Source: Corynebacterium vitaeruminis DSM 20294 (GTDB taxonomy: Bacteria; Actinomycetota; Actinomycetes; Mycobacteriales; Mycobacteriaceae). Taken from it: DNA of 64,000 nucleotides. The stretch is taken from assembly GCF_000550805.1 (NCBI RefSeq), contig NZ_CP004353.1, positions 868,001-932,000 of the forward strand. The letters run 5' to 3'. Position 1 is the stretch's first letter, and each line of letters opens with the position of its first letter. The position numbers were made by a program, and so were the translations under genes. Below, in pieces: positions 31,035 through 40,367 of the stretch. The notes under the pieces are model-generated. The model ran no database searches. It worked only from the letters and a program-made list of their open reading frames with translations, and was not told the origin of the DNA.

Positions 31035-31988
31035 TTAGGTCAGCGCCTGTGCGATGCGCACGGCAGCGTTGATCTGCTCCTGGCTCGGCATCGGGATGCT
31101 CGAGACTTCGCTCGGGAGGTAGGAAGAGATCTGCTGGAGCTGGGACGCGTCCACGCCGCCCGTCGCGGCCTGGCTGGTGGGGACCGTGGCGGACGCCGCG
31201 GGCGCGGAGGCAGCCGGTGCGGCCTGGCCCGGGGTCCACTGGCCCCAGTCGGAGGCGTAGACGTGGTTGACGTCGACGGTGACGCCGTCGATAATCTCCT
31301 GCAGGCCCGCCTTCTGGTGGATGGTGGTGCTCGGGTGGATCTGGCCGTTGGAGCCCCAGTCGTGCTGCCAGAAGAAGGAGCCGAGGCCGTCCTGGATGCA
31401 CCAGTCGATGGTGTTGTAGTTGCCGTAGACGCCCATGCTGTAGCCGGCGGCGGACAGCGCGACGTTGAAGCCCTGGAGGTAGGGCTTGATGAGGCGGGTG
31501 TACTGCTCCTTGGTCGGGTCGTCGTCGATGGCGACGTAGATCGGACGGCCGGTGGGGCCACCCGCCGCGACGTGGAGGGCGATGGCCTCGGCAGCGTGGG
31601 CCGCGGCGCCCGCGGCGCCGCCCTTCCAGTCGGCGGTGTCCTCCTTGCCGTACTGGTAGATGGAGGCGACCGACAGCCCGGCGGCGGCGTCGGCGGTGGT
31701 CTCCGCCAGGGTGACCGGCTTGCCGAGCATCCAGGAGGCGCGAGCCTTGGACACGTAGCGCACGGCGCCCATGTGGCCGGCGGCCTTGATAGCGGAGGCG
31801 GACGGGACTCCGGCGGAGAAGTCGATGACGGTGCCGAGGATGGCACCGAGTGCCTGGGCGCGAGGGATGGCCACGGTGGACATCAGTGCGCCGCCGCCCA
31901 GTGCCAGCGCGGATGCCTGCAGGAAGCGGCGTCGATTGAGGGTAGTCAAGTGTCTTACCAAACCATTCTTTAGGGTACGAGGACACAT
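31035..31988 (-). CDS. Tat-exported DUF1906 (glycoside hydrolase-like) protein
   Basis: About 317 aa. The twin-arginine signal NRRRFLQASALALGGGAL is followed by cleavage near PRAQA. The main domain (about 50-265) is the DUF1906 TIM-barrel-like fold related to lysozyme-type GH25: VIDFSAGVPS, VRYVSKARASW, YVAIDDDPT, MGVYGNYNTIDW, FFWQHDW. The C-terminal ~50 residues are an Ala/Pro linker and a short helical tail. Probably acts on or near the cell wall. The ATG at 31988 lacks a good ribosome site; TTG codons at 31961 or 31949 would sit closer to the Tat motif. Confidence 0.82.
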   Translation of the reverse strand: MCPRTLKNGLVRHLTTLNRRRFLQASALALGGGALMSTVAIPRAQALGAILGTVIDFSAGVPSASAIKAAGHMGAVRYVSKARASWMLGKPVTLAETTADAAAGLSVASIYQYGKEDTADWKGGAAGAAAHAAEAIALHVAAGGPTGRPIYVAIDDDPTKEQYTRLIKPYLQGFNVALSAAGYSMGVYGNYNTIDWCIQDGLGSFFWQHDWGSNGQIHPSTTIHQKAGLQEIIDGVTVDVNHVYASDWGQWTPGQAAPAASAPAASATVPTSQAATGGVDASQLQQISSYLPSEVSSIPMPSQEQINAAVRIAQALT

Positions 31989-32140
31989 GCGACGCTCGAG
32001 CGCTTGTCAACGGCTCACCCGCACCCGCTTATGCGAAATCACGGTCACTGTTAACAATTTTCACTAAGGTCACAGTTGAACCAAGCGTAACACCTTGAAC
32101 CTGGTTTTTCGACCCCTTCGCAAGAAGCGTGCACAAGAAA

Positions 32141-32167
32141 ACGCCCGGAGCGGGTGCTCGCGGGCGT
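32141..32167 (-). terminator. Terminator of the antiporter gene
   Basis: acgcccg and cgggcgt enclose gagc/gctc; the minus strand continues with a T-run (ttttcttg). Confidence 0.7.
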
Positions 32168-32180
32168 GAGACGAATGCGA

Positions 32181-33470
32181 TCAGGACTCGGACGTGGCGG
32201 GGGACTGGGCCTCCGGCTCCTGCTCGTCGACCGCCTTCGCGGTCGAGACCGCCGCGGCGGGCTTGAGCAGGCTCGCCAAAAGCGGGAAGAGCAGAACGGT
32301 GGCAGCGCCCGCCGCGACGAGTACGGAGGCGTAGTCGCTGCTGAGGATCTTGGACGTCGTGGCCACCTCGGTGACCGCCACGATGATCGGCAGCGCGGTG
32401 GCCGAGTACAGGCTCAGCTGGGCGCGCTCGCGCCAGTCACCGAGGCCGGAGCCGGTGTCCATGAGCTGCTCGCGCAGGAAGATCGGAAGCCCCCGGGTGA
32501 CGTAGATGAGCGGGACAAGCAGGACCAGCAGCCACGGGTGCTCGGAGACCGAGGCCGGGTTGATGCCCATGCCCGAGCACACGAAGAACACGGGGATGAG
32601 CAGGCCGTAGCCGACCACGTCGAGGCGCTGCTCCATCGCGGTGCGGTACTTGACCGGGATGAGCTGGCGGAGGATGAAGCCCGCGGCGAAGGCGCCGAGG
32701 ACGACGTCGAGCTCGAACACCGCGGCCACCGCCATGAGGATGGACAGCATGGTGAGGACCATGCGCAGGATGGTCTGGTTGGTGGATCCCGCCCCGTCGA
32801 TCATGGCCTTGCCCATCCACGGCACGAGGTAGCGCACCGTCTTCGGCAGCACCGCCACGACGAGCGCGATGACGGCGAAGGCGAGTAGGACGGCGGCGGT
32901 CAGCCAGGTGGCGCGGGTGGACAGCAGCAGCGCCATGGCCAGGATCGGAGCGATCTCGCCGATGGCGCCGTGGATCATGAGCGAGGTGCCCACCTTCGTC
33001 TCCAGCATGCCCTGCTGCTTCATGATGGGCATGAGTGTTCCCACGGCGGTGGAGGTGACCGCGATGGCGAGCACGATCGCGGTGGGGGTGTCCTCGAAGC
33101 CGAGCAGGGCGAAGGCGCCGACGAAGCTCAGGACCATGCAGATGAGCCAGGTGGACACGCCCAGGCGGCCCTGGCGACCGCGCAGCGTATCCGGATCGAT
33201 CTCGTAGCCCGCGAGCAGGAAGAGCATGCCCAGCCCCAGCTCCTTGACGAGGGCCACGCCGCCCTCCTGGGTGGCCAGCCCGAGCGCGTGCGGCCCGATG
33301 AGCACGCCGAACGCGATGAGCAGGACCACCGCGGGGATCCGCTTGCCCGTCGCATAGGAGATGATCGGCGAGATCAGCGCCGCGCACATGATCCACGCGA
33401 ACGAGGCGAGAAGGTCCGCGTCGGTCGTGGCCGCGGCGAGGACCTGAACGGAGTCGGAGGATGAAGGCAT
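32181..33470 (-). CDS. Cation:proton antiporter (CPA2 family)
   Basis: 429 aa with about 12 membrane segments of the Na+/H+ exchanger domain. Family features include RIPAVVLLIAFGVLIGPHALGL, LGLGMLFLLAGYEID and FELDVVLGAFAAGFILRQ. There is no RCK/TrkA-N domain after the membrane part; the last ~25 residues are an acidic tail. It probably exchanges K+ or Na+ for protons. Stand-alone gene. Confidence 0.87.
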   Translation of the reverse strand: MPSSSDSVQVLAAATTDADLLASFAWIMCAALISPIISYATGKRIPAVVLLIAFGVLIGPHALGLATQEGGVALVKELGLGMLFLLAGYEIDPDTLRGRQGRLGVSTWLICMVLSFVGAFALLGFEDTPTAIVLAIAVTSTAVGTLMPIMKQQGMLETKVGTSLMIHGAIGEIAPILAMALLLSTRATWLTAAVLLAFAVIALVVAVLPKTVRYLVPWMGKAMIDGAGSTNQTILRMVLTMLSILMAVAAVFELDVVLGAFAAGFILRQLIPVKYRTAMEQRLDVVGYGLLIPVFFVCSGMGINPASVSEHPWLLVLLVPLIYVTRGLPIFLREQLMDTGSGLGDWRERAQLSLYSATALPIIVAVTEVATTSKILSSDYASVLVAAGAATVLLFPLLASLLKPAAAVSTAKAVDEQEPEAQSPATSES

Positions 33471-33524
33471 GGGCTTAATGATATAACTGCCGGATAGGCG
33501 GGCCGCTCATCGGCGTAGCGCGCC

Positions 33525-34985
33525 CTAGACCTCGCCCTTCGTGGGGTCGAAGCGGTAGCTGTGGCTGAAGTAGATACGGCGCTGCGCGTTTCCCTTCGGA
33601 GGGGCGCCGTCGCTCAGCGCGGTCGCGCCGCCCTTGGATGCCACGGTGACGACCTTCTCCAGAGGGCCGGAGGCGAACCAGACGCGCCACAGGTAGGCGA
33701 AGCCGAAGGCGATGCCCAGCTGGATCGCGGCCTGCAGCCAGTACCTCTCGCTTGTCGACTCGGCGTCCTCGAGGAAGCCCAGGCCGATGATGTGGGCCAG
33801 GTACAGGGTCAGCGTCATCGATCCGACCATCGCCAGCGGGCGGAGCACCGGGAGCAGGAAGCGGGTCGCAAGCGACAGGGCGCCGATGGCGATGCACGCT
33901 AGACCCGCCGCCTGGATGGTGGACACCGGGGTGTTCATGTGCGGGCCGTTGGAGAAGAGCCAGATCGGGGAGCTCGTGTAGACCTCTTGCTCCGAGGCGC
34001 CGAAGACCAGGTACTCGTTGATGGTTTCCCGTCCGTTCTCGGGCGCGCCGCCAACGGCGTCGAGAAGCAACTTATGGGTGGGCAGCCAGCGCATGAACAG
34101 CTGCGCAACAACGTAGGAGGAGACGGTGGCGACGACGCCGCTTAAGAGGATTCCCCACTGCACCCGGCTGGTGTGCAGCGCCATGCGGCCCAGCGCCATA
34201 CCGAGGAGCGTGAACGCGAGCCACACGGCCATGGGGTAGGTGCCTACGAAGAGGTAGTTCACCAAGGTGCCCACTGGATCGTGCGCGAGCTCCACGAAGC
34301 CCGCGTTCTCCATCGCGGTGAAGCCGCCGAACTTCTGCACGACGAAGCTGAGCATGGGCGCGAACACCGCGACGCCGAGAGACAGGAACAGCAGGCTGCG
34401 GATCCGCATCCCGATGAACGGCAGCGTCATGAGGAACATGAGGGCGTAGTAAGGCAGGATGTTCTCCGCGGCGGGAGCCAGCAGCGTATTCACCGCGAGC
34501 CCGATGACCAGCAACAAGAGCGAGCGGACGACGATCGACTTCTTCGACCAGCTCAGGCGACTTCGGATGAAGGGCTTCGAGCCGCCGGTCATGAACGCCA
34601 GGCTCACGCCGGCCAGGACGGCGAACAACGGGGCGGACTTGCCCGAGAACAGCAGCCACGACCACGTCTGGGAGCCGTCCTCATTGTCCATGGGGAAGGT
34701 GTGCACGAGGATCATGCCGATGAGGGCGAATCCGCGGGCGATATCGATGCCCTCGACGCGGTTCCTTCCCAGCTTGTTGGCGCCAGCCAGGTGGCTGGCG
34801 ACGGGGGTGGCGTGCGGCCGCACTCGCGAGCGGGCGGCCCGGCCCACCACCGAGGCCTCCTGCTCGGACGGGTGCCCGCGCCAGACCTGCCGCGCCCTGC
34901 GGGGGCCTGGCAGCGGATGGGTTCCATGAGGGAGGTAGCCCTCGGTGAGGTTGGACGTTGAATCCGTGACGTGCGGGTTAGACAT
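33525..34985 (-). CDS. DUF418 family membrane acyltransferase-like protein
   Basis: 486 aa. A ~75-residue basic cytosolic N-terminus precedes about 10 membrane segments. GIDIARGFALIGMILVHTF is the hallmark of the DUF418/heparan-alpha-glucosaminide acetyltransferase-like superfamily, and the C-terminal membrane part carries MTLTLYLAHIIGLGF. Its ATG overlaps the end of the Pls gene by 8 bp, so the two are co-translated. The family is thought to move acyl groups across the membrane; substrate unknown. The pairing with an NRPS points to modification or export of its product. Confidence 0.85.
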   Translation of the reverse strand: MSNPHVTDSTSNLTEGYLPHGTHPLPGPRRARQVWRGHPSEQEASVVGRAARSRVRPHATPVASHLAGANKLGRNRVEGIDIARGFALIGMILVHTFPMDNEDGSQTWSWLLFSGKSAPLFAVLAGVSLAFMTGGSKPFIRSRLSWSKKSIVVRSLLLLVIGLAVNTLLAPAAENILPYYALMFLMTLPFIGMRIRSLLFLSLGVAVFAPMLSFVVQKFGGFTAMENAGFVELAHDPVGTLVNYLFVGTYPMAVWLAFTLLGMALGRMALHTSRVQWGILLSGVVATVSSYVVAQLFMRWLPTHKLLLDAVGGAPENGRETINEYLVFGASEQEVYTSSPIWLFSNGPHMNTPVSTIQAAGLACIAIGALSLATRFLLPVLRPLAMVGSMTLTLYLAHIIGLGFLEDAESTSERYWLQAAIQLGIAFGFAYLWRVWFASGPLEKVVTVASKGGATALSDGAPPKGNAQRRIYFSHSYRFDPTKGEV

Positions 34986-37900
34986 GAGAGGGATCCTTCA
35001 CGAGTTGAACGGGGTTTCCCGACCAGCGGGTATCGGAGGGGAGGGTTTCTTGGCGCATGATGAGCGAGCCCGGGCCCACAACGGTGCGGGCGCCGATCGT
35101 CGCGCCGGGGAGGATGAAGCTGTTGGCACCCAGGGTGGAGCCCTCCTCGAGACGCACGTGCTCGAGGCTCATGACGCGGTCATGGAACAGGTGCGTCTGG
35201 AGCACGGTGCCGCGGTTGACGGTGACGTTGTCATCGAGCTGGATGAGGTCGAACTCCGGCAGCCACCAGGTCTCGCACCAGACGTTCTTGCCGACCTTCG
35301 TGCCCATGAGCCGGAGCCACAGGTTGAACATCGGGGTGCCCAGGCTCATGCGGATGAGACTCGGCACGGCGAGCATCTCGGCGAAGGCGTCGGAAAGCTC
35401 GCCGAGCCAGACGAACTTGGAAAACAGCGGGTGCTGGCTGGCCTTGAACCGGCCAACGAGGAGCCACTTCACGACGATCGGGATGGAGGCTGCGACGATG
35501 CCTGCCGCCAGCACTACCGGTCCGGACCACAACAGTGCACCGAGCAGGCCGCTCAGGCCACGCCCATAGACTAAGTAGGCCACGGCAAGGCTGTACACAA
35601 TGGCGAGGTCGAGCCACGCCGTGATCATGAACGGGATAAGCCGACAGAACTCCACGAACGCGCGGGCCACCTTGAGCCGCATCGGCGGTTGGTAGGTGGC
35701 CTCCGCCGAGGCGTCGACGCGCTGGCGCGGGATCTCCCGCGGCGGACGACCGATCCAGCTCGAACCCGGCTCGGATCGCGAGGGGAGAGAAGACAAGACG
35801 GCGACGAGCGAATCCGAGGCCATGTCGCGGTCGGGTCCGACGATGCCGGAGTTGCCGACAAAGCTTCGCTTACCGATGACCGAGCTGCCGATGTGCAGCC
35901 ATCCGCAGCGGTACCGCGTCGCGGAGATCATCGAGTGGTCCGCCATGAACGAACCCTCCTCGAAGCTGGTGAGGTGGGGGATCGTCTCGACTGTGGAGAT
36001 CTCCACGTTCTTCTCTACGCGGGCACCGAACAGCCGCAGCACGTAGGGAGTGATGGAAGAAGCGTAGACGATATAAGTGGACGTGATCGAGCGCTGCATG
36101 AGGATATGGGCGAGATACATCATCACGCCCACTGCGCTGCGTTGCGGGTAATAGCCGGGCCGAACGTAGATGGAGAGCACGCGGAGGGTGAGCGCGACCA
36201 GCGAGATCCAGGTGATCATGGTGACGATGACGAAGACCGGTACCCACATCGCGAAGATCGGGAAGACGCGCTCGAACCGCTGCATCCGGTGCACCTGGGG
36301 CAGGATGAAGATGAGCACTGGGGTGACCGCAAGCACCGATAGCAAAGGCAGCCATAGTTGTGCGATGGCGTGGCCTAGCCAATTGCCAAACCTGGACAGG
36401 TGCTTTACCTCTGCGGACTCGTATGGGTCCTGCACCGGCCACGACCCGCCAGCTGCGTCGATGGCAACCAGCGGAGAGCCAGCCCAGACGACGTCGCCGC
36501 CGACCATTCCCTGCGCACTCGCACCGGGCATGATCTCTGCTCCCGCGCCGATGTGGGTGCCGGGGTGAACAAAGACACGGGTTCCCACGCGCACGTTTTC
36601 TTCGACAATTATTTCGCCCACGATAAAGCGGTCGCCTTCGATGATGTGGCCTTGGAGGTCGGCTTCGTGCCCAGTGCTCGTGTTGTCGCCGATCGTGACG
36701 AGGCCGGTCACGCATGGGGTGTGGAACAGCGTGGTGTTCTTGCCGATCTTGTTGCCCAACAACCGGTGGAGCAGGACCGCCTGCGGTGAGCCGAAGACGT
36801 AGTCGACGCGCTGGATCTCGAGAAAACGCTCCGCAGCCCACACGCGAACGTGATTGAACCCACCTCGGCGATACACCCCCGGCTTGACCCGGAAGCAGAG
36901 GATGCGGGCCACGATGACGATGAGCAGACACCGCCCCCTGGTGGAGAACACCAACAGCCACGCGATGGCGACGGGCCAGAATGGGGGTGTGTCCATCCAG
37001 TGGGTGTTAAAGAATGTCACCAGAGCCCAGACGACAGAGACCGTGCCGACAACGTAGCGAAGCGAGTTGTAGGCGTAGAACCCGATGATGCTAAGGAATT
37101 GGAACGCCCGTGCCCACAGGGGCTGCTTGCGGAAGGGCTGAGGCTTCGGCATCTTATGGGAAGTCTCAGCTGGCGACAGTTCGTCTAGGTAGGCCGCGAT
37201 CCCGCCGATAGTTGGATCCTCGTAGATGCGTGCGATCTCGACGCCGGGGTACCTCTGACGAAGCGAGGAAACGAGCCTGGCCACGGCGACGGAGGTGCCG
37301 CCCAAATCCACGAAGTGGCTGTCCATCGTCAGCGGGACGGGGCCAAGGAGTGAGACCCACAGCTCCGCCAGCCAGCCCAGCTCGTCGGGGAGGTCGTGCT
37401 CGCCGTCGCCTCCTGCGGGCAGAGGCCACGGCAATGCCTTGCGGTCGACCTTGCCCGAGGTCTTCATCGGCATGTCCTCGACCACATGCAGCAACGGCGC
37501 CCCGCCACGCAGGTTGTGTGTGAGGCGCTCCCGGGCCGCGGACAGATCGATGGTGTGGCCCGGTTCTGGGAGGAGATAGCCGATCAGCAGCTTGGTTCCT
37601 GCGTCGGTCTGATGCACGGCCGCCGCACCCACCTGAACGTGTGGCAGCGCAGTGAGGTGGGCATCGACCTCTCCCAGTTCAAGGCGTACGCCGTTGATCT
37701 TGATCTGGTCGTCGGCGCGGCCAGCAAAGATGAGTCCTTCGCGCTCGGCCCGAACGAGATCACCGGTACGGTAGGCGCGCTGCCAGCCGAGGCTTTCGAG
37801 GGGGGCGTACTTCTCTGCGTCCTTCTCAGGGTCGAGGTAGCGGCCCAGTCCAATTCCCCCGATGACCAGCTCGCCGGTCTCGCCCCACTTGACCGGTTGC

Positions 37901-38907
37901 TCGTTTTCGTCGATGACGGCGAGCGACCAGCCGTCTATGGGGCGGCCGATGCGCATCGGGGGAGTGGCCGTGGCAAGGTAGGCGGTCGCGATGACCGTGG
38001 CCTCGGTCGGACCGTAGGTGTTCCAGACCTCGCGTCCCTCGAGCTCGTACTTCTCCACGAGATCGAGGGGGCAGGCCTCGCCGCCCATGATGAGCAGGCG
38101 CACCTTCGTCAGCGACTCCACTGGCCAGAAGGATGCCAGCGTAGGCACGGTAGATACGGCAGTGATGGCGTTGTCGACGATCCACTGACCGAGCTCCTCG
38201 CCGGAGCGCACGACGTCGCGCGGTGCGGCCACGAGCGCGGCACCGTGACGCCATGCCAGCCACATTTCCTCGCAGGAGGCGTCGAAGGAAACCGAGAGCC
38301 CGGCGAGTACGCGATCGCCGGGACCGAGAGGAGCCTGTGACAAATAGAGCCGGGCCTCCACATCGACCAGCGCTGCGGCGCTTCGGTGAGTGATGGCCAC
38401 TCCCTTGGGCTTGCCGGTGGAACCGGACGTGAAGATGATCCATGCGTCATCATCCGGGGTGGGGCGAGCAGGAGTGGCATGGGCGCTTTCGTTCAAGACG
38501 GTAATGGCCAGGCCCTCGCCGATGACTGCGTCGACGGACGCCTCCTCCCAGACGGTAGTCGCGCGCGAGTCGGGATCGTCCCAGTCCACCGGGACATAGG
38601 CGGCACCGGAGACGATGGTGGCGAGGATGGCGATGTAGAGGTCGGTGGTGCCGGAGGGCACCCGAATTCCGATCCTGCTTCCGTGGCCGACGCCCAGCTC
38701 TCCCAAACGCTCCGACAGTGCGGAAACCCGGAGCGCTGCCTCGCGGTAGGTCAGCGCTTCCCTGCTGTCCACGAGAGCGGCATCATGCGGGTACGCTGCC
38801 GCGGTGGACTCGAAGATATCAACCAGCGTGCGGGTGGCAGGGGCTGGTTGGGTTCCAAAAATTGCTAAAGATTCGTGATCGTGCGGGGCATCCGGGAGGG
38901 ATTCCAT
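34978..38907 (-). CDS. Pls/PosA-type non-ribosomal peptide synthetase
   Basis: 1309 aa, one module. Adenylation domain ~25-495 (FTSGSTGKPKG at 159-169, NTYGPTEAT near 296-304, TGDLVR, and lysine K486 in TSGKVDRK). Carrier domain ~510-575 with phosphopantetheine serine S539 in LGGTS. From ~600 the protein is a membrane domain of about six segments interleaved with left-handed beta-helix hexapeptide repeats (~740-850 and ~1230-1295). There is no condensation or thioesterase domain. This is the architecture of epsilon-poly-lysine synthetase (Pls) and its relatives, in which the membrane part joins monomers. The amino acid used cannot be read by eye. Confidence 0.88.
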   Translation of the reverse strand: MESLPDAPHDHESLAIFGTQPAPATRTLVDIFESTAAAYPHDAALVDSREALTYREAALRVSALSERLGELGVGHGSRIGIRVPSGTTDLYIAILATIVSGAAYVPVDWDDPDSRATTVWEEASVDAVIGEGLAITVLNESAHATPARPTPDDDAWIIFTSGSTGKPKGVAITHRSAAALVDVEARLYLSQAPLGPGDRVLAGLSVSFDASCEEMWLAWRHGAALVAAPRDVVRSGEELGQWIVDNAITAVSTVPTLASFWPVESLTKVRLLIMGGEACPLDLVEKYELEGREVWNTYGPTEATVIATAYLATATPPMRIGRPIDGWSLAVIDENEQPVKWGETGELVIGGIGLGRYLDPEKDAEKYAPLESLGWQRAYRTGDLVRAEREGLIFAGRADDQIKINGVRLELGEVDAHLTALPHVQVGAAAVHQTDAGTKLLIGYLLPEPGHTIDLSAARERLTHNLRGGAPLLHVVEDMPMKTSGKVDRKALPWPLPAGGDGEHDLPDELGWLAELWVSLLGPVPLTMDSHFVDLGGTSVAVARLVSSLRQRYPGVEIARIYEDPTIGGIAAYLDELSPAETSHKMPKPQPFRKQPLWARAFQFLSIIGFYAYNSLRYVVGTVSVVWALVTFFNTHWMDTPPFWPVAIAWLLVFSTRGRCLLIVIVARILCFRVKPGVYRRGGFNHVRVWAAERFLEIQRVDYVFGSPQAVLLHRLLGNKIGKNTTLFHTPCVTGLVTIGDNTSTGHEADLQGHIIEGDRFIVGEIIVEENVRVGTRVFVHPGTHIGAGAEIMPGASAQGMVGGDVVWAGSPLVAIDAAGGSWPVQDPYESAEVKHLSRFGNWLGHAIAQLWLPLLSVLAVTPVLIFILPQVHRMQRFERVFPIFAMWVPVFVIVTMITWISLVALTLRVLSIYVRPGYYPQRSAVGVMMYLAHILMQRSITSTYIVYASSITPYVLRLFGARVEKNVEISTVETIPHLTSFEEGSFMADHSMISATRYRCGWLHIGSSVIGKRSFVGNSGIVGPDRDMASDSLVAVLSSLPSRSEPGSSWIGRPPREIPRQRVDASAEATYQPPMRLKVARAFVEFCRLIPFMITAWLDLAIVYSLAVAYLVYGRGLSGLLGALLWSGPVVLAAGIVAASIPIVVKWLLVGRFKASQHPLFSKFVWLGELSDAFAEMLAVPSLIRMSLGTPMFNLWLRLMGTKVGKNVWCETWWLPEFDLIQLDDNVTVNRGTVLQTHLFHDRVMSLEHVRLEEGSTLGANSFILPGATIGARTVVGPGSLIMRQETLPSDTRWSGNPVQLVKDPSHV

Positions 38908-39197
38908 TCGAGATTTCCTACTCGTCTTACAAATGAAGAGACAAGCCTTTTCTCAGTGGCTTCTCATGAGAAGACTATTGGTAATCAATCGAATATGGAA
39001 ACTCTTTTCGTGTAGATATCCCCTTGGCGGCGGAAGTGTGCAGGAAAATGGGGGCGTACGGGGGTAATTTTAGGAGGCGTGCATATCTAATTTAGGAACG
39101 GAAAATGGGGGTCCATGGGGGGTGAACATTAGTTTAACTAGGCGTTAAAAGCAGCCTTCTTGATGTGGGAGCGGGTTTGGATGTGTCCGAATGCCAA
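38908..39197. other. Promoter region of the NRPS operon
   Basis: 290 bp without a gene, AT-rich for this genome. It contains the perfect 14-bp palindrome cttctcatgagaag (38960-38973), ~55 bp before the NRPS start, a candidate operator. No DtxR-type box was found. The rest (39000-39190) has unusual G-runs next to T-rich tracts but nothing assignable. Confidence 0.5.
38960..38973. promoter_or_regulatory. Perfect palindrome upstream of the NRPS gene
   Basis: cttctcatgagaag reads the same on both strands and sits where a repressor would block the NRPS promoter. The protein that binds is unknown. Confidence 0.4.
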
Positions 39198-40193
39198 TCA
39201 ATTCAGAAACTGATCGAGCAGTGACAGCTCGGGCAAATCAAAGTGATTCTTGCCTTCGATGAGCTGTAGGTCCACTTGCTTGAATCCAAGTTCCTTAAAT
39301 TTATATGAGCCCTTGGTGGCGGCGGATTTCGCATCAAAGGTGGATTCGGGGTCGGTGCCGTCGTCCTCGATGCCCGTGGCCCACACGAGCTTCAGGTTCT
39401 CCTTTTGCTCGTCGGTGGCGGAGGTTTCCTGGTCGCTGTTAGCCCCTCCGCCGCCCATCATCAGCGCTCCTCGCCCGGCGAGGGTGGGCTCTTCTGGGAT
39501 GAGGCCGTAGGAAAGAAGCTCGGCACCACCCGAGTAGCCCGTCCACCACTTGTCGCTCGGGTCGAGGTCAAATGAGTAGTTGATTGCTTGGTCGACGGAT
39601 TTGAGAAAGCTGATGCTACGCGGGATGTTTTCCCACCAAGTCACCTCGCCGCGATGGTCCGGGGAGAGGGGGACGACGAGGATCTTGTTCTCTGCGGCGG
39701 CGAGCGCCGCGGAGCAGGCGATCACCCCGCCCGGCTCGTAGTATTCCTCGGCGCCATCCCCGTGGAGCCGATAAACGATGCCGACTGGGCGCGAGGTGTC
39801 GATGCCGCGCGCATAGACGTTGTAATAGCTGGCGGACCTGCCCGTTCCCGCCTGCTGCCTCAAACTTACGCCGGCGACCGGTTCTGAGGTGGGGTCGGAG
39901 GGGTCGGTGTAGATCGAGGTGACGCGGACTCGCTCGTCGTTCGCGTCGAGCCCTAGCCCAGAACAATCGATGTAGTCTGACTCGTTGTGCCGAATGGCCG
40001 CCGCCACGATCATCGTCCCGGCGAGTATTGCCACGGCCGAAATACCCAGGATGAGGGGGAGCAGACGCCGGTTACGAAGAATTGCCAATGAGCGACGCGG
40101 GGAGTGGGGTGCCATAGCGGTCACGACCTTGCCTGGTGTCGGGGCGATGGGGCGCGAGGAGGCTATCCTTGTCCCGTCCGGAACCTTGGACAT
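39198..40193 (-). CDS. Membrane-anchored alpha/beta hydrolase-like protein
   Basis: About 331 aa (305 if the ATG at 40115 is used). One membrane segment (~45-65) places the rest outside. The catalytic domain shows the nucleophile elbow GYSGG (in WWTGYSGGAELLSYG), a late aspartate (GIEDDGTDP) and a histidine (EGKNHFDLPE), the order expected of an esterase. VYRLHGDGAEEYYEPGG precedes the elbow and may form the oxyanion hole. Divergent from the TetR gene. Substrate unknown. Confidence 0.7.
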   Translation of the reverse strand: MSKVPDGTRIASSRPIAPTPGKVVTAMAPHSPRRSLAILRNRRLLPLILGISAVAILAGTMIVAAAIRHNESDYIDCSGLGLDANDERVRVTSIYTDPSDPTSEPVAGVSLRQQAGTGRSASYYNVYARGIDTSRPVGIVYRLHGDGAEEYYEPGGVIACSAALAAAENKILVVPLSPDHRGEVTWWENIPRSISFLKSVDQAINYSFDLDPSDKWWTGYSGGAELLSYGLIPEEPTLAGRGALMMGGGGANSDQETSATDEQKENLKLVWATGIEDDGTDPESTFDAKSAATKGSYKFKELGFKQVDLQLIEGKNHFDLPELSLLDQFLN

Positions 40194-40227
40194 TGTGAAT
40201 GGACAACCTCATTCAATAAGAATGTAA

Positions 40228-40240
40228 CAGGTTTAACCTG
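40228..40240. promoter_or_regulatory. Inverted repeat between the hydrolase and TetR genes
   Basis: caggtt-t-aacctg, 13 bp, lies 35 bp upstream of the hydrolase start and ~130 bp from tetR. It is a plausible TetR operator for both divergent promoters, not demonstrated. Confidence 0.4.
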
Positions 40241-40295
40241 GTTTTGTGGCGGGGCTTTCGCAGGGCTGAAGGTCAGCGGTAGGTTGTCCGTTGCA

Positions 40296-40317
40296 TTCGC
40301 TTGTCGACGCCTACGGC
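40296..40317 (+). repeat. Copy of the dispersed short repeat
   Basis: ttcgcttgtcgacgcctacggc. Together with 20217 and 30224 it defines the consensus. It lies between the palindrome at 40228 and the tetR promoter. Confidence 0.65.
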
Positions 40318-40367
40318 ACGGTACCCCAAACCGGATATGTAATTTCCGTTTTGCTAGGGTGGGGGCC

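Noticed and set aside
38908..39197. DtxR/iron box upstream of the NRPS gene (siderophore hypothesis)
   Set aside because: No 19-bp TTAGGTTAGCCTAACC-like element; the single-module Pls architecture also does not fit a siderophore synthetase.
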